From Clostridia bacterium (GTDB lineage Bacteria > Bacillota > Clostridia > Oscillospirales > CAG-272): a stretch of DNA of 64,000 nucleotides. Both the position numbers and the translations under genes were made by a program. Below are positions 26,030-35,671 of this stretch, in pieces (within the stretch, counting starts at the first letter, position 1; each line of letters starts with the position of its first letter). The notes under the pieces are model-generated. The model was not told the DNA's origin, made no database searches, and worked only from the letters and a program-made list of their open reading frames with translations. The stretch lies in contig JAFVTI010000035.1 of the NCBI GenBank assembly GCA_017503325.1, positions 1 to 64,000 on the forward strand. Direction: 5' to 3'.

Positions 26030-26058
26030 ATTATAGCACGGCAGTTTTTATTTGTCAA
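26030..26058 (-). promoter_or_regulatory. Promoter of the four-tRNA unit
   Basis: Minus strand TTGACA (26058-26053), 17 bases, TATAAT (26035-26030), both consensus. Confidence 0.85.
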
Positions 26059-26112
26059 GCCTTTTTTTCAATTTTTTTTGGATTTTTTCAAAATATCGGA
26101 AAGAGACAAAAT

Positions 26113-26137
26113 GGGGCGATTTTCCTCGCCCCTTTTT
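26113..26137. terminator. Terminator downstream of hslO
   Basis: 7-bp GC stem GGGGCGA/TCGCCCC (26113-26119, 26126-26132) with T-rich sequence on both sides; on the minus strand it is followed by ATTTTGTC. Confidence 0.65.
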
Positions 26138-26144
26138 GTATTTT

Positions 26145-27032
26145 TTAGCCAAACATCTTGTCAACATCCGGCTTTCCAAAGTAATACTTCTTATCACAGA
26201 AGCGGCAGCAGACCTCCAGCTCCTCGTCCTTGCCCTCAGCCTTCTGCTCAGCCAGCAGCTTTTCCATCTCTTCCCTGCCCAGCGTGATCAGCGCCTTTTC
26301 CACACGCTCGCGCGAGCAATTGCAGCGGTATTCGACCTCCAGCTCATCGAACACGTCGTATTCGATGCCCTCGAGCGCAATGTCCGCGATCTCCTTGTTG
26401 GAAAATCCGCGATCAAAGAGCGAGGACACGTTGGAAAGCGCGCCGATATTCTTCTCCAGCGCCTCGACCGTTGCGTTATCCGCAAAAGGCAGCAGCTGGA
26501 TCAGCACACCGCCCGCAGCGCGGCAGCTCCAGTCGGTATCCACCAACACGCCCAGCGCGCAGACCGTGGGGATCTGCTCGCTCTTGGCAAAATAGGTTGC
26601 CACGTCCTCGGCAATCTCACCGCTGACAAGCTCGATCGATCCGTTGGTCGGCTGCTCACCGCCCATGTCCTTGATAATGGTCAAAAGTCCCTGTCCGACC
26701 GCTCCGCCAACGTCCAGCTTACCGTTCGACTTGAGCGGCAGATCCACGTCCGGATTCTGAATATTGCCGCGCACGTTGCCGATATAGTCGCTGACCGCCA
26801 GCACTCTGCCCGCAGGGCCGTCACCGCCCAGCATGACCGTGACCGAATCCTCCTTTTCGCCCATCATGCAGCCCATAACCGAGGTCACGGTCATCAGTCT
26901 GCCAAGCGTTGCGGTGGCAAGCGGCGTGGTATGGTGATAAGAGATCATGGTATTGACGATCTCCTTGGAATTGATTACGTGAATACGCGCGCTGCCGTCA
27001 CGGGTCATAGCGCGCAAAATGCTTGATGCCAT
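26145..27032 (-). CDS. hslO: Redox-regulated chaperone Hsp33
   Basis: The product is 295 aa, the normal length. It protects unfolding proteins under oxidative stress in the cytoplasm. Family blocks seen are [37 protein letters not shown]-type lid sequence ([16 protein letters not shown]) and the C-terminal zinc centre CNC (237-239) with CRFC (276-279). These four cysteines form the redox switch. AAGGAG precedes the ATG. It follows the methyltransferase gene by 39 bases and probably shares its transcript. Confidence 0.95.
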   Translation of the reverse strand: MASSILRAMTRDGSARIHVINSKEIVNTMISYHHTTPLATATLGRLMTVTSVMGCMMGEKEDSVTVMLGGDGPAGRVLAVSDYIGNVRGNIQNPDVDLPLKSNGKLDVGGAVGQGLLTIIKDMGGEQPTNGSIELVSGEIAEDVATYFAKSEQIPTVCALGVLVDTDWSCRAAGGVLIQLLPFADNATVEALEKNIGALSNVSSLFDRGFSNKEIADIALEGIEYDVFDELEVEYRCNCSRERVEKALITLGREEMEKLLAEQKAEGKDEELEVCCRFCDKKYYFGKPDVDKMFG

Positions 27033-27071
27033 AGGGTTCTCCTTATTGTAACAGTACGTTGTAATGATGCG

Positions 27072-27869
27072 TTATTTGATTGCGCGGGCGGCAAAATACC
27101 ACCGCTCGGTCGTTTCCTTTGCGGGTGAGAAATCAAAATCCGACCAAACGCCCAAAAGCTCCATGCCCGCACGTGCAAGAGCTGCCTTGATCTGGTCCAG
27201 CGTGTAGCAGCGCTCGGTCTGCACCTCGTCCGCACGCGTAAAGCTGCCGTCCTCCTTTTGCTCGAACAGCGAAAGATAGAACCGGCAAAGCTTGGTTTCG
27301 GGGTCGTATGCATTCTGCCAGCCGCAATAGATCTCGCTCCTGCCGCCGTCCTCGTCGACAAGCTCGTCCTCAAGGATATAGGCGCGGTCGCCGTATACCT
27401 CGGTAAAGCGGTAGGGCGTGTTCATATCGAACAAGAACAGTCCGTTCGGGTCAAGATAGTTGTGCACGCAGGCAAAGCAGGCGTCCAGATCCCCTTCTCC
27501 GGTCAGATAATTCAGACTGTCCAGACAGCACGTCACCGCTCCGACCGTACCGTACAGTTCAAAGCGGCGCATATCCTGCAATATAAACAGCGGGGGCTTT
27601 TCCAGCGACTCATCCAGAGCGCTTTGCATCATGGCCTCGCACAGCATTTCCTCGCTGCCGTCCGCCCCGATCATGTCGTAGCCGCGTCGGGCGAGCTCCA
27701 GCGTCATTCGCCCCGTGCCGCAGGCAAGGTCCAGCACAAGCTCGGGACGCGCGGGCAGATAGCGGTCAAAGCACCCTTCAAAAAAATCCGCCCAAGCGCG
27801 ATAATCCAGCTCTGCATTGAGTCGGTCGTACACTCGCGCAATCGCGCTGTAGCCGTCATATTCCGTCAT
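27072..27869 (-). CDS. Class I SAM-dependent methyltransferase
   Basis: The product is 265 aa from the ATG at 27869, which lies inside the end of the preceding gene; the longer in-frame extension has no ribosome site. The SAM-binding motif I is VLDLACGTGRMTLEL (about 44-58), with GADGSEEML after it and the motif II-like VGAVTCCLDSLNYL. The family resembles small-molecule methyltransferases of the UbiE/YcgJ type. The substrate is unknown. It is part of a three-gene minus-strand operon with the YerC-like repressor and hslO. Confidence 0.85.
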   Translation of the reverse strand: MTEYDGYSAIARVYDRLNAELDYRAWADFFEGCFDRYLPARPELVLDLACGTGRMTLELARRGYDMIGADGSEEMLCEAMMQSALDESLEKPPLFILQDMRRFELYGTVGAVTCCLDSLNYLTGEGDLDACFACVHNYLDPNGLFLFDMNTPYRFTEVYGDRAYILEDELVDEDGGRSEIYCGWQNAYDPETKLCRFYLSLFEQKEDGSFTRADEVQTERCYTLDQIKAALARAGMELLGVWSDFDFSPAKETTERWYFAARAIK

Positions 27870-28176
27870 ACAGATTTCTCCGTTTTTCACTCTTTTCAAT
27901 TTCATCGAGCACCTTGAGATAGCCGTCGCTGCTGTACTTGAGGCAGCGGTTAACGCGGCTGATGGTGGCGGTGCTCAGGCCGGTCGAGGAGGCAATCTCG
28001 TTATAGATATGCCCGTCGCGCAGCATTTTTGCCGCCTGCATACGGCGGGACATCTCCTGCAGCTCGGCAGGCGTGCAGAGATCGGCAAAGAAGTCGTAAC
28101 AGTCCTCAACCGTCTCCAGCGTCAAAATGCCCTTGAATAAATAGGTCAGCTTTTCATCCTTATTGATATTGCCCAT
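27856..28176 (-). CDS. YerC/YecD-type TrpR-related DNA-binding protein
   Basis: The product is 106 aa. The ATG at 28176 is chosen because GGAGG lies seven bases upstream; the earlier ATG at 28188 contains that site. The sequence LCTPAELQEMSRRMQAAKML followed by helix-turn-helix NEIASSTGLSTATISRVNRCL is typical of the YerC group of TrpR-like proteins, cytoplasmic repressors whose targets are mostly unknown. The last 14 bases overlap the methyltransferase start, giving coupled translation. Confidence 0.88.
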   Translation of the reverse strand: MGNINKDEKLTYLFKGILTLETVEDCYDFFADLCTPAELQEMSRRMQAAKMLRDGHIYNEIASSTGLSTATISRVNRCLKYSSDGYLKVLDEIEKSEKRRNLYDGI

Positions 28177-28246
28177 ACTAACCTCCATGCATCATTTTGG
28201 GGAAAGCGATCAGATTACACAAAAAGTTGATCATACACGTAAAAAT

Positions 28247-28275
28247 ATTATAACATTTTCCGAAGGCAATGTAAA
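28247..28275 (-). promoter_or_regulatory. Promoter of the yerC-like operon
   Basis: Minus strand TTTACA (28275-28270), 17 bases, TATAAT (28252-28247). Confidence 0.75.
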
Positions 28276-28349
28276 GGGTATTTCGAAAATTTCATCACAT
28301 TTTCGCGCAAAATTTATGTAACAAATCATTGATATGCGTCAATTTATTA

Positions 28350-28378
28350 TTGACTTTGTCTCCCAAATCATGTATAAT
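28350..28378 (+). promoter_or_regulatory. Promoter of the XRE regulator gene
   Basis: TTGACT (28350-28355), 17 bases, TATAAT (28373-28378), divergent from the yerC-like promoter. Confidence 0.75.
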
Positions 28379-28411
28379 AAGGTATATAAAGATAAAAATT
28401 TGGAGAGATAT

Positions 28412-29500
28412 ATGGAAATCAAGGTTGGAAAAAAGATCAAATTACTCAGAAAAAAGAACGACGTCACCCAGGATAAGCTGGCAGCCTATCTGGGCGTGAC
28501 CCCCCAGGCCGTTTCCCGTTGGGAATCAGAGACCTGCTACCCCGATATTGAATCCCTGCCCGTGATCGCCGACTTTTTCGGCGTGAGCATGGACGAGCTG
28601 ATGTGCTACGACTCCTTGCAAAAGGAGCAGAAGGTTGCGGATTACCTGTCGCAGCTGGAGGTCCTGTACGATCGCGACGAGCTTACCGAGGCACTCTCGC
28701 TTTTGCGCGAGGCGATTGCGGAGATTCCCTCCTCCTTTGAGCTGCAGCTGGAGCTGGCAACCACGCTTTCCGCCATCAACGCGGACGGCAAGCCCCGCCG
28801 CGCGGATATGCAGGAGGCCGTATCTCTTTGCATGCATATTCTGGAGGACTGCACCGACGATCTGCTGCGTGACCGCACCAAGAAAACGCTTTGCGACATT
28901 TATTCGCACCAGCTTGGCGACGACGAGCGCGCACAGGACATTGCCAACAAGCTGCACAGCATGAGCTTTTCCAAGGAGATCGTCAAGGCGACCGTGCTGA
29001 CAGGCGAGGTGGCCTTCAACCAGGCACAGCAAAACCTGATTTTGTTTGCGGACAATATGTGGTGGCATATGTACAACATTGCCTGCGTGCCGGACATTGC
29101 GGGTAACCACTACACAACCGACGAGAAGATCGCCATTCTGCAAAAGGCGGTGGATCTGTTCCACCTGCTCTTTGGCGAGGACGACCTGCTTTACTATCAC
29201 GACAGACTGGCCAACTCCTACCGTCAGCTGGCGATGTTCTACTTAATGAAGGGCGACAAGCAAAACGCGCTTGCATGCGCCGAAAAGATGGCGGATCACG
29301 CCATTGCCTACGACACGCGTCCCGAAAGCGCGACCTATTCTTCCCTGCCCATCAACTGCGTGCAGTACGAGAAGGAGACCGAGGGTACAACCAAGTGCGC
29401 AAAGCTGCTCTCCGGCCGCTTTGGCAGCCGCATCTGGGCTCCCATCCGCGATACCGAGCAGTTCCGCGCCATTATCGCCCGCATGAGCGAGTACGCATAA
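28412..29500 (+). CDS. XRE-family transcriptional regulator with TPR-like C-terminus
   Basis: The product is 362 aa. The ATG at 28412 has GGAGAG upstream and removes a 26-residue in-frame extension. Residues 1-60 form an XRE helix-turn-helix (KIKLLRKKNDVTQDKLAAYLGVTPQAVSRWE). From about 70 the protein is helical with repeat-like leucine and alanine spacing (EALSLLREAIAEIPSSFELQLELATTL), as in TPR-linked XRE proteins that sense peptides or protein partners. It stands alone between a divergent promoter and a terminator. The target and signal are unknown. Confidence 0.82.
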   Translation: MEIKVGKKIKLLRKKNDVTQDKLAAYLGVTPQAVSRWESETCYPDIESLPVIADFFGVSMDELMCYDSLQKEQKVADYLSQLEVLYDRDELTEALSLLREAIAEIPSSFELQLELATTLSAINADGKPRRADMQEAVSLCMHILEDCTDDLLRDRTKKTLCDIYSHQLGDDERAQDIANKLHSMSFSKEIVKATVLTGEVAFNQAQQNLILFADNMWWHMYNIACVPDIAGNHYTTDEKIAILQKAVDLFHLLFGEDDLLYYHDRLANSYRQLAMFYLMKGDKQNALACAEKMADHAIAYDTRPESATYSSLPINCVQYEKETEGTTKCAKLLSGRFGSRIWAPIRDTEQFRAIIARMSEYA

Positions 29501-29554
29501 TCCATCCAAATCAAAAAGCGACCTGCCAAGGGCTGGTTCTCATAAGGATAATAG

Positions 29555-29586
29555 AAACCCCGACAGATTTTGGTCTGTCGGGGTTT
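29555..29586. terminator. Bidirectional terminator
   Basis: Perfect 13-bp stem AAACCCCGACAGA/TCTGTCGGGGTTT (29555-29567, 29574-29586) between convergent genes. Confidence 0.85.
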
Positions 29587-29612
29587 ACAATAATCCTGTA
29601 AAAAAATCAAAT

Positions 29613-29930
29613 TTAGCCACCGGGGCGATATCCTTCATCGCATGAAACTGCTATTCCGTTTTCATCAAAGTAAATAAAAAACAAAATCTCCGGGGATGTT
29701 CCCAAGAATCCCACTTGTGGTTCTTTTATTGTATAGCCGCATCGACAGTTTCTGTATAAACAATCTTCGTCTAAAGGCACAAGAGTACAATCAAATTGTC
29801 CGAATTCATTCACAATTTCGGCTGATGTTTTCCCTAAAAATTGGTCTTCGTGATATTCATCATCACATCCTACAAGGAATAACAAAAAAACAAAGAAACA
29901 AATAAAAATCATCATTATCTTCTTTTTCAT
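29613..29930 (-). CDS. Small lipoprotein, function unknown
   Basis: The product is 105 aa. A lysine-rich start and one hydrophobic stretch end in LVGC (Cys22), a clear lipoprotein cleavage site. The mature part is short and acidic, with several cysteines (LYRNCRCGYTIKEP) and a beta-rich tail. I do not recognise a family. The coding sequence is more AT-rich than its neighbours, which may mean recent acquisition. It is monocistronic. Confidence 0.65.
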   Translation of the reverse strand: MKKKIMMIFICFFVFLLFLVGCDDEYHEDQFLGKTSAEIVNEFGQFDCTLVPLDEDCLYRNCRCGYTIKEPQVGFLGTSPEILFFIYFDENGIAVSCDEGYRPGG

Positions 29931-29964
29931 ATGATATCTTCCTTTCTACACAATGTGTTTATCG

Positions 29965-30115
29965 CCAGTTTCGCCTTTGTATCACAAAGGCACAGGGCAA
30001 AGCACTCACCCCTTATAGTGTGGGGGACTCCTGCCGCCTTTTTGGTTCAATACGTTCATCACGGCGGGAGCAAGCCCCCGCCCTACGATACAATATCACT
30101 TGCCGCAGGCGAATA
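29965..30115. repeat. Intergenic repeat-like segment
   Basis: Short inverted words (TTTGTATCACAAAG; GGCGGGAGCAAGCCCCCGCC) and a CCCTACG end resemble the GTAGGGG-type palindromic elements elsewhere in the window. No gene is seen. Confidence 0.45.
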
Positions 30116-30120
30116 GAACC

Positions 30121-30156
30121 GGCGTGATACTCCGTTAAGAGTATCACGCCCTTTTT
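30121..30156 (+). terminator. Terminator-like hairpin
   Basis: Perfect 12-bp stem 30121-30132/30139-30150 followed by CTTTTT. The T-run is on the plus strand, although the neighbouring genes are on the minus strand. Confidence 0.6.
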
Positions 30157-30406
30157 AGTTCTCTTCAATCGGCTTGCCCTTGACAAGCACCTGCGCGCGT
30201 CCGCTCTTGCCGACTGCCAAAAGGGCTTGGGTGTCGCCCACGCGGAACGCCTCGCGGCGTGCAAGGCCGATAAAGAGAAATTTGCTTTTCAGAGTGAACT
30301 CCTCGCCGTCGATGCTCACCGTCATTTTGCCGATCATCGGGCGGCAGGTGTAGGAAACGTCGTGCGTAACCTCGTCCTCTGCAATGTTCCAATGCTGCCT
30401 GATCAT
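30155..30406 (-). CDS. Hypothetical small protein
   Basis: The product is 83 aa. GAGGTGAG lies before the ATG, 11 bases after the preceding stop, so it is translated from the same mRNA as the 387-aa protein upstream. The sequence alternates beta strands (KMTVSIDGEEFTLKSKFLFIGLA) and ends in a basic KSGRAQVLVKGKP segment; it may form a small beta barrel. No signal peptide or known motif. The function may relate to the upstream carbohydrate-type protein. Confidence 0.55.
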   Translation of the reverse strand: MIRQHWNIAEDEVTHDVSYTCRPMIGKMTVSIDGEEFTLKSKFLFIGLARREAFRVGDTQALLAVGKSGRAQVLVKGKPIEEN

Positions 30407-30417
30407 ACGCTCACCTC

Positions 30418-31581
30418 TTACTTGCCGTAATTTTCAAAGCACTCGTTGACGCAAAAGTCCTTTTTCTCGGTAAACTTTGCGCGTATCTCGGAAAGGCTGC
30501 CCGAATAGATCAGATAGCTGTACTCCAGCGGCACAAAGCTCAGCAGTTTGATCGACTTGAGAGGTGCTACGTAGTTGCAGGCCGCATGGTGCGGCTCCTT
30601 GGTACCGTTATAGGCGTGTCTGCCGCCGATATGCTTCTCCACTCCCGGCACGTAAAGCCCGATTCCCCAATCGTTGTCGTCGGTCCATGCACACCAGGTC
30701 TCGGTATCCCCCTTAGGCAGCGGGAAACGGTGGCGAGGCCAATCCTCGGGCCAGAAGATCAGATCGCGGCGCACCGAAAGTGCATCGCCGGTCCAGGGCT
30801 TCTCGCCGTCGTAAAACCAGAAATTGCCCAGATAGCTGATGGTATAAAATGCGGGCACCTCCTGCGTGCACTTAGGATGCTCCCAACCGGAAAAATCCAC
30901 AAAGCGGTTGTCCACGCGCACCACGTCGCCGTCAAAGGCATAGGTATTTTCCATATAAGAGGGGGTGTACCACGCCTCGTGCCCCCAGTCGCGCGGACGG
31001 CACTTGATGTACACCGACTTTTCGGTGATCTCGAGGTCCACCAGCTTGCTCTTGGCATTGGTGCGGTCACCGCCCTGCACGGGATTATAGCCCCACCTGT
31101 TGCCCATAAACTCGCCGCAGACAAAGGGAGGCTCACTTGTGCCGTAGTAGGATTGCTGTACCAGTCTGCCCGTGTCAAAATTATTGAGCAGATTACCAAG
31201 GCCATCGGGCGCATGCTTATCCGCAAAATAGGAAAGGCCACCGCCCCAGGCAAGCTCAATGCCCACGCGGAAGTATTCGTTCTCCATATAGTAAGTATCG
31301 CCCTGGTAAGCGGGGATCAGCTCAGTCCTGAGCTCATGCAGCTTGATCATCGACCCACCCTTGATAAAGTCCACCTGAATATCCACGGGAGCCTTTGCCG
31401 CCTTGCCCGCAAGATAGCCGTCGATCAGGCAGCGGAAGGTCTTGTTCTCCCCTGCCTCCAGGAAAAACTCCTCCGAGGTCTGCACCCCGTCCAGCATATA
31501 GGTCATGGTGCCGCGAACGGCAGCGTCTGCGCTGTAGATCAGCGTATATCTGTTAAAGCTTTCGATCTTATCAAATCTCAT
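30418..31581 (-). CDS. Putative carbohydrate-active or sugar-binding protein, family not recognised
   Basis: The product is 387 aa. The ATG at 31581 follows AAAGGAG; the longer in-frame start would lie upstream of the promoter. The sequence is beta-rich with many aromatic residues (YYMENEYFRVGIELAWGGG, FMGNRWGYNPVQGGD, HKTKEPHHAA-type histidines near the C-terminus), which suggests a galactose-mutarotase-like or glycosidase beta-sandwich fold. There is no signal peptide. It has its own strong promoter. The assignment as carbohydrate-active rests on composition and on the glycan-rich window, not on a firm motif. Confidence 0.5.
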   Translation of the reverse strand: MRFDKIESFNRYTLIYSADAAVRGTMTYMLDGVQTSEEFFLEAGENKTFRCLIDGYLAGKAAKAPVDIQVDFIKGGSMIKLHELRTELIPAYQGDTYYMENEYFRVGIELAWGGGLSYFADKHAPDGLGNLLNNFDTGRLVQQSYYGTSEPPFVCGEFMGNRWGYNPVQGGDRTNAKSKLVDLEITEKSVYIKCRPRDWGHEAWYTPSYMENTYAFDGDVVRVDNRFVDFSGWEHPKCTQEVPAFYTISYLGNFWFYDGEKPWTGDALSVRRDLIFWPEDWPRHRFPLPKGDTETWCAWTDDNDWGIGLYVPGVEKHIGGRHAYNGTKEPHHAACNYVAPLKSIKLLSFVPLEYSYLIYSGSLSEIRAKFTEKKDFCVNECFENYGK

Positions 31582-31615
31582 ATCCGTACTCCTTTCGAAC
31601 AAATCGGTCATGTCT

Positions 31616-31644
31616 ATTATATTATAACTTGAAATATTTGTCAA
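31616..31644 (-). promoter_or_regulatory. Promoter of the 387-aa protein gene
   Basis: Minus strand TTGACA (31644-31639), 17 bases, TATAAT (31621-31616), both consensus. Confidence 0.8.
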
Positions 31645-31712
31645 GAACGACACAAAAATCCGACGTATATCCATTATTTTTGTGAATAGGGTGTAAAATC
31701 GCAGGACAAGCC

Positions 31713-31741
31713 TTTACAAAAAAAACGATATGATATATAAT
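31713..31741 (+). promoter_or_regulatory. Promoter of the ABC exporter operon
   Basis: TTTACA (31713-31718), 17 bases, TATAAT (31736-31741). Confidence 0.7.
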
Positions 31742-31792
31742 GAAAGAATAGTATAATGCGTAATTTTTTCATGCGCTTTGATCGAGGTACTT

Positions 31793-32494
31793 ATGGCATT
31801 GATTGAATTTGATAAGGTCAATAAAATCTATCACTCGGGGCAGGTGGAAATCGCGGCTCTGCGCGACGCCTCCTTTTGCGTTGAAGCCGGCGAGGTCTGC
31901 ATCATTGTGGGCCAGAGTGGCGCAGGCAAAACCACGCTGCTCAATATTCTTGGCGGCATGGATACGCTGACAAGCGGCCGCGTGCTGTTTGACGGACAGG
32001 ATATCGGCAAGTTTACCGACAAAAAGCTCTCCGGATACCGTCGCCGCGAGGTTGGATTCGTGTTCCAGTTCTATAATCTGATCGGAAATCTGACCGCGCT
32101 TGAAAACGTGGAAATGGCAGCAAGGCTGGAAAAGGGCTCGCGCTCTCCGGAAGAAGTGCTGCGCGAGGTAGGCCTTGGCGACCGCATGCAGAATTTCCCC
32201 GCTCAGCTCTCGGGCGGTGAGCAGCAGCGCGTGGCCATTGCCAGAGCCTTAGTCAAAAATCCAAGACTTCTGCTTTGCGACGAGCCGACAGGTGCGCTTG
32301 ACTACGAAACCGGCAAAAATATTCTTTCGCTGTTGCAGCGCAGCTGCCGCGAGAGCGGCACCACGGCCATCATCATTACGCACAACAGCGCGCTCTGCCC
32401 CATGGCTGACCGCGTCATTCGCGTCAAAAACGGCTCGGTGGTCAAATGCACCGTCAATCCTTCCCCCACACCGATCGAGCAGATCGAATGGTAA
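31793..32494 (+). CDS. ABC transporter ATPase (LolD/MacB type)
   Basis: The product is 233 aa. The ATG at 31793 is preferred over the upstream TTG, with GAGGT before it. It has Walker [10 protein letters not shown], a Q-loop at FVFQFYNLI, signature [15 protein letters not shown], Walker [13 protein letters not shown] and the switch histidine in IIITHN. This is the MacB/LolD/SalX subgroup that works with FtsX-type permeases to extrude lipids or peptides or to drive mechanical work. The partner permease gene starts 30 bases downstream. Confidence 0.93.
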   Translation: MALIEFDKVNKIYHSGQVEIAALRDASFCVEAGEVCIIVGQSGAGKTTLLNILGGMDTLTSGRVLFDGQDIGKFTDKKLSGYRRREVGFVFQFYNLIGNLTALENVEMAARLEKGSRSPEEVLREVGLGDRMQNFPAQLSGGEQQRVAIARALVKNPRLLLCDEPTGALDYETGKNILSLLQRSCRESGTTAIIITHNSALCPMADRVIRVKNGSVVKCTVNPSPTPIEQIEW

Positions 32495-32524
32495 ATAACC
32501 TTATCTGAACATTCTGGAGGACAT

Positions 32525-35500
32525 ATGAAAATTCCCTTCGGGAGGATGGCGTGGCGCGAGATCCGACAGCACCCCGGCAGGTACGTGGCGATTCTTGCCA
32601 TCGTTGCGCTGGGCGTGGGCTTTTATGCGGGGCTGTTCGTGATCGAGGACGCCATGCTTGACACCACACAAGACTACATAACCGAATATAATCTTTACGA
32701 CTTCTCGGTGTCGTCTACCCTGGGGCTTTACGAGGACGACGTCAAGGCACTCGGGAAGCTGGACGGCATCAAGCGCGCAGAGGGCGTGATCAACAAGGAT
32801 GCCATCTGCCAAAACAGTGCGGGCACCGAGCAGATTTTGCGCTTTATGAGTATCTCCAAATCGATCAGCCGCCCCGACCTCGTCGCCGGCCGTATGCCCA
32901 AGCACTCGGATGAATGCCTGGCAGACGTCGCACGGTACACAGAGGACGACATCGGCAGCAAGATCCGCCTGCGTGAGCCCGATCCCGAGACCTTTACCCA
33001 CAAGGAATACACCATTGTAGGCATTGCCACCTCGCCGGAATACATGAATTATCAGCGCGGCAGCACCTCGCTGGGCGGCGGATCGATCACCTCGTTCTGT
33101 TACATCCCACGCGACGGCTTTGCAGTGGACTACTTCACGTCCATTCATCTGGACGCCGACACCGACGCTTACGTCTATTCGGACGAATACAAAAAAACCA
33201 TCAAGCAGCTCAAGGAATCCGTAACCGCGGAGCTTGAATCCTTGGCGCAAAACAGAGGCATTTCGATCATCGAGCAGGCGCATGCCGAGATCGCCGAGGG
33301 TGTGGCGGCCTACGAGCAGGGCTTGATCGATCTTGAAAAAGCCCGCGCCCAGGCAAATGCGCAATTTGCCGACGCCGAGGCGCAGATCGCCGACGGATAC
33401 GCACAGCTTGAGGCAGGCAAAATCGAGCTTGCCGAAATGGAAGAAAAGGTGGCTCTCGCCTTGGAAAAGGCGACCGCGGACTTCAATGCCTCCATGGCGG
33501 AGGCGGACGAGCTGCTTGCGCGCGCTGACGAGCTTGCAAGTGCTGCGGACTACGAAAAATATCTTGAGGTCACCGACGCGCTGACCCGATTGGAGGAAGC
33601 GCGGGTCACGCTGACCGAGCTGATCAAGCAAGAGCCCGATCACGCAGAATATCCCGATCTGCTTGACCGCGTAGAGCGCAAAATACAGCAGATCGAAACC
33701 GAATATGCCCCGCTGATCAAGCTCATGAGCAAATACCACGAGCTGCGCACCAAGGCGCAACAGATCCGCGATACGGCCAAGGATACCTTTGACAAGCTGG
33801 ACGTGGCTGCAAAAGGCCTTGTGACTATGCAAAAGGTCAAGCTGACCGAGGCACAGACCGATCTGACTATTGCGGAAAGAAAGCTCAATGCAGAAAGAAT
33901 TAAGGCAGAGCGCGAGCTTACTGCAGCCGAGAAGGAGCTGAACGATGCACACGCGCTGCTCGTGCTGCCGGATGGTCTGGACGAGCTGACAAGCCCCAAG
34001 ACCTTTGTTCTTACAAGAGAGCAAAACGCAGGTTACGTCAGCATGGAGACCGACTCCACCATCATCTCGGGCGTGGTCAACGTCTTCCCCGTATTCTTCG
34101 TACTGGTGGCCGCGCTGGTCTGCTCCACGGTCATGACGCGTATGGCTCTGGACGAGCGCATCTCGCTTGGCACGCTCAAGGCCATGGGGTACGGACGCCG
34201 TGCGCTGCTTTCCAAATATCTGATCTACGCAGGCTCTGCCTCGCTGATCGGCTCGGTGCTTGGCTATTTTGCAGGCACATTCGGCATGCCGCGCGCACTC
34301 TGGTTTGCCTATACGCTGATGTATGACTTTACCGACAAGCTCGTATACGTATTCGACCCCGTTTTGCTCACAGCTTGCGTGCTTGTCGCCCTTGCCTGCT
34401 GCATGGGAACAGCCGTGCTCAGCGTGCTTTCCTCCACCATGCAAATGCCCGCACAGCTGATGCGCCCGCGCGTCAGCGCGTCCGGCAAGCGCGTCTTCTT
34501 TGAACGTATTCCCTTCTTATGGAAGCCGCTCCCCTTTTTGACCAAGGTTGCCGTGCGCAACATCTGGAGATACAAAAAGCGTCTTTTGGTCATGATCCTG
34601 GGTATTGGCGGCAGCACCGCCTTGCTGGTTTGCGGCTTTGGCCTTTCGGATTCGATCAAGCCGATCGCCACCTCCCAATTTGACGAGATCTACAAATACG
34701 ACTATAAAATCACCTTTACCGAGGTACAGGACGACGACACGCTTGCCGCCTTTGCCGAGCAGAACGCGGACAAGATCGGCACCATGCTTGCCATGCACCA
34801 ATCCGAGCAGGACGTAACAAGCGAGCACGGCAGCCACAAGGCGACGTTGCACGTCTGCGACACGCTTGACGGCTACATCCACCTCGTACGCAACGGCGAG
34901 GACGTTGCATTCCCCGCCCGGGGGCAGGTCGTAATCAATACGCGACTGGCGGAATCGCTCAAGGTAAAAGAGGGCGACGTGCTGACGCTGAGCACGGCGG
35001 ACGGCGAGATCGCGCTCACGGTCGGCGGCATTGCGGAAAACTACATCGGAAACGTGGTCTACATGTCCTTGCAGACCTACGAGCATGCAACCGGCAAGAC
35101 CCCCGAGACCAAAACCGCGCTGATCTGTGCCCCCGAGGGAGCACCGCTTGACACCACGGCGGCTTCGCTGCGACAAGACGAGACCGTGGCTTACGTGGAA
35201 GAAAACGCGGCAAGACGCGATATGATCACCAACATGATGCAAAGCATGAATTACGTGGTGCTCACCATCATCGTCTGCGCGGGTGCGCTGGCCTATATCG
35301 TACTGTTCAATCTGACCAATATCAATATTACCGAGCGTGTGCGTGAGATCGCGACCCTGCGCGTCATCGGCCTTTACAAGGGCGAGACCCGCAGATACGT
35401 CATGACCGAAAACTACGTGCTCTCGGTCATCGGCGCGCTGCTTGGCATGCCCGCAGGCGTGCTGCTGCACAAATTCGTCATGTCCAAGATCGTCATTGAT

Positions 35501-35647
35501 TCCATCGCGTTCCCCGTCACGATCGAGTGGCCGAGCTTCCTTTACGCCTTTGCCCTGACCGTGCTCTTTGCCTTTTTGGTGGGTCTTGCGCTCAGAGGGC
35601 GCATCGACCGCATCGATATGGCAGAATCCCTGAAATCCGTTGAATAA
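32525..35647 (+). CDS. FtsX/MacB-type ABC transporter permease with long coiled coil
   Basis: The product is 1040 aa with GGAGG before the ATG. There is one N-terminal membrane helix (about 22-42), then a large extracellular part. This contains a MacB-like beta domain and an exceptionally long, alanine- and glutamate-rich coiled coil (about 240-470). A first block of three membrane helices (about 515-640), a second extracellular domain, and the final three helices of an FtsX domain (about 915-1035) follow. The duplicated FtsX layout fits Bacillota exporters that handle peptides, lipids or antibiotics. It pairs with the ATPase upstream. Confidence 0.88.
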   Translation: MKIPFGRMAWREIRQHPGRYVAILAIVALGVGFYAGLFVIEDAMLDTTQDYITEYNLYDFSVSSTLGLYEDDVKALGKLDGIKRAEGVINKDAICQNSAGTEQILRFMSISKSISRPDLVAGRMPKHSDECLADVARYTEDDIGSKIRLREPDPETFTHKEYTIVGIATSPEYMNYQRGSTSLGGGSITSFCYIPRDGFAVDYFTSIHLDADTDAYVYSDEYKKTIKQLKESVTAELESLAQNRGISIIEQAHAEIAEGVAAYEQGLIDLEKARAQANAQFADAEAQIADGYAQLEAGKIELAEMEEKVALALEKATADFNASMAEADELLARADELASAADYEKYLEVTDALTRLEEARVTLTELIKQEPDHAEYPDLLDRVERKIQQIETEYAPLIKLMSKYHELRTKAQQIRDTAKDTFDKLDVAAKGLVTMQKVKLTEAQTDLTIAERKLNAERIKAERELTAAEKELNDAHALLVLPDGLDELTSPKTFVLTREQNAGYVSMETDSTIISGVVNVFPVFFVLVAALVCSTVMTRMALDERISLGTLKAMGYGRRALLSKYLIYAGSASLIGSVLGYFAGTFGMPRALWFAYTLMYDFTDKLVYVFDPVLLTACVLVALACCMGTAVLSVLSSTMQMPAQLMRPRVSASGKRVFFERIPFLWKPLPFLTKVAVRNIWRYKKRLLVMILGIGGSTALLVCGFGLSDSIKPIATSQFDEIYKYDYKITFTEVQDDDTLAAFAEQNADKIGTMLAMHQSEQDVTSEHGSHKATLHVCDTLDGYIHLVRNGEDVAFPARGQVVINTRLAESLKVKEGDVLTLSTADGEIALTVGGIAENYIGNVVYMSLQTYEHATGKTPETKTALICAPEGAPLDTTAASLRQDETVAYVEENAARRDMITNMMQSMNYVVLTIIVCAGALAYIVLFNLTNINITERVREIATLRVIGLYKGETRRYVMTENYVLSVIGALLGMPAGVLLHKFVMSKIVIDSIAFPVTIEWPSFLYAFALTVLFAFLVGLALRGRIDRIDMAESLKSVE

Positions 35648-35671
35648 TTTTTAGTAAGGAGATTATAAATT

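Noticed and set aside
26145..27032. Alternative reading of hslO as a plus-strand gene
   Set aside because: The 324-aa plus-strand frame lacks motifs, whereas the minus strand has the full Hsp33 zinc centre.
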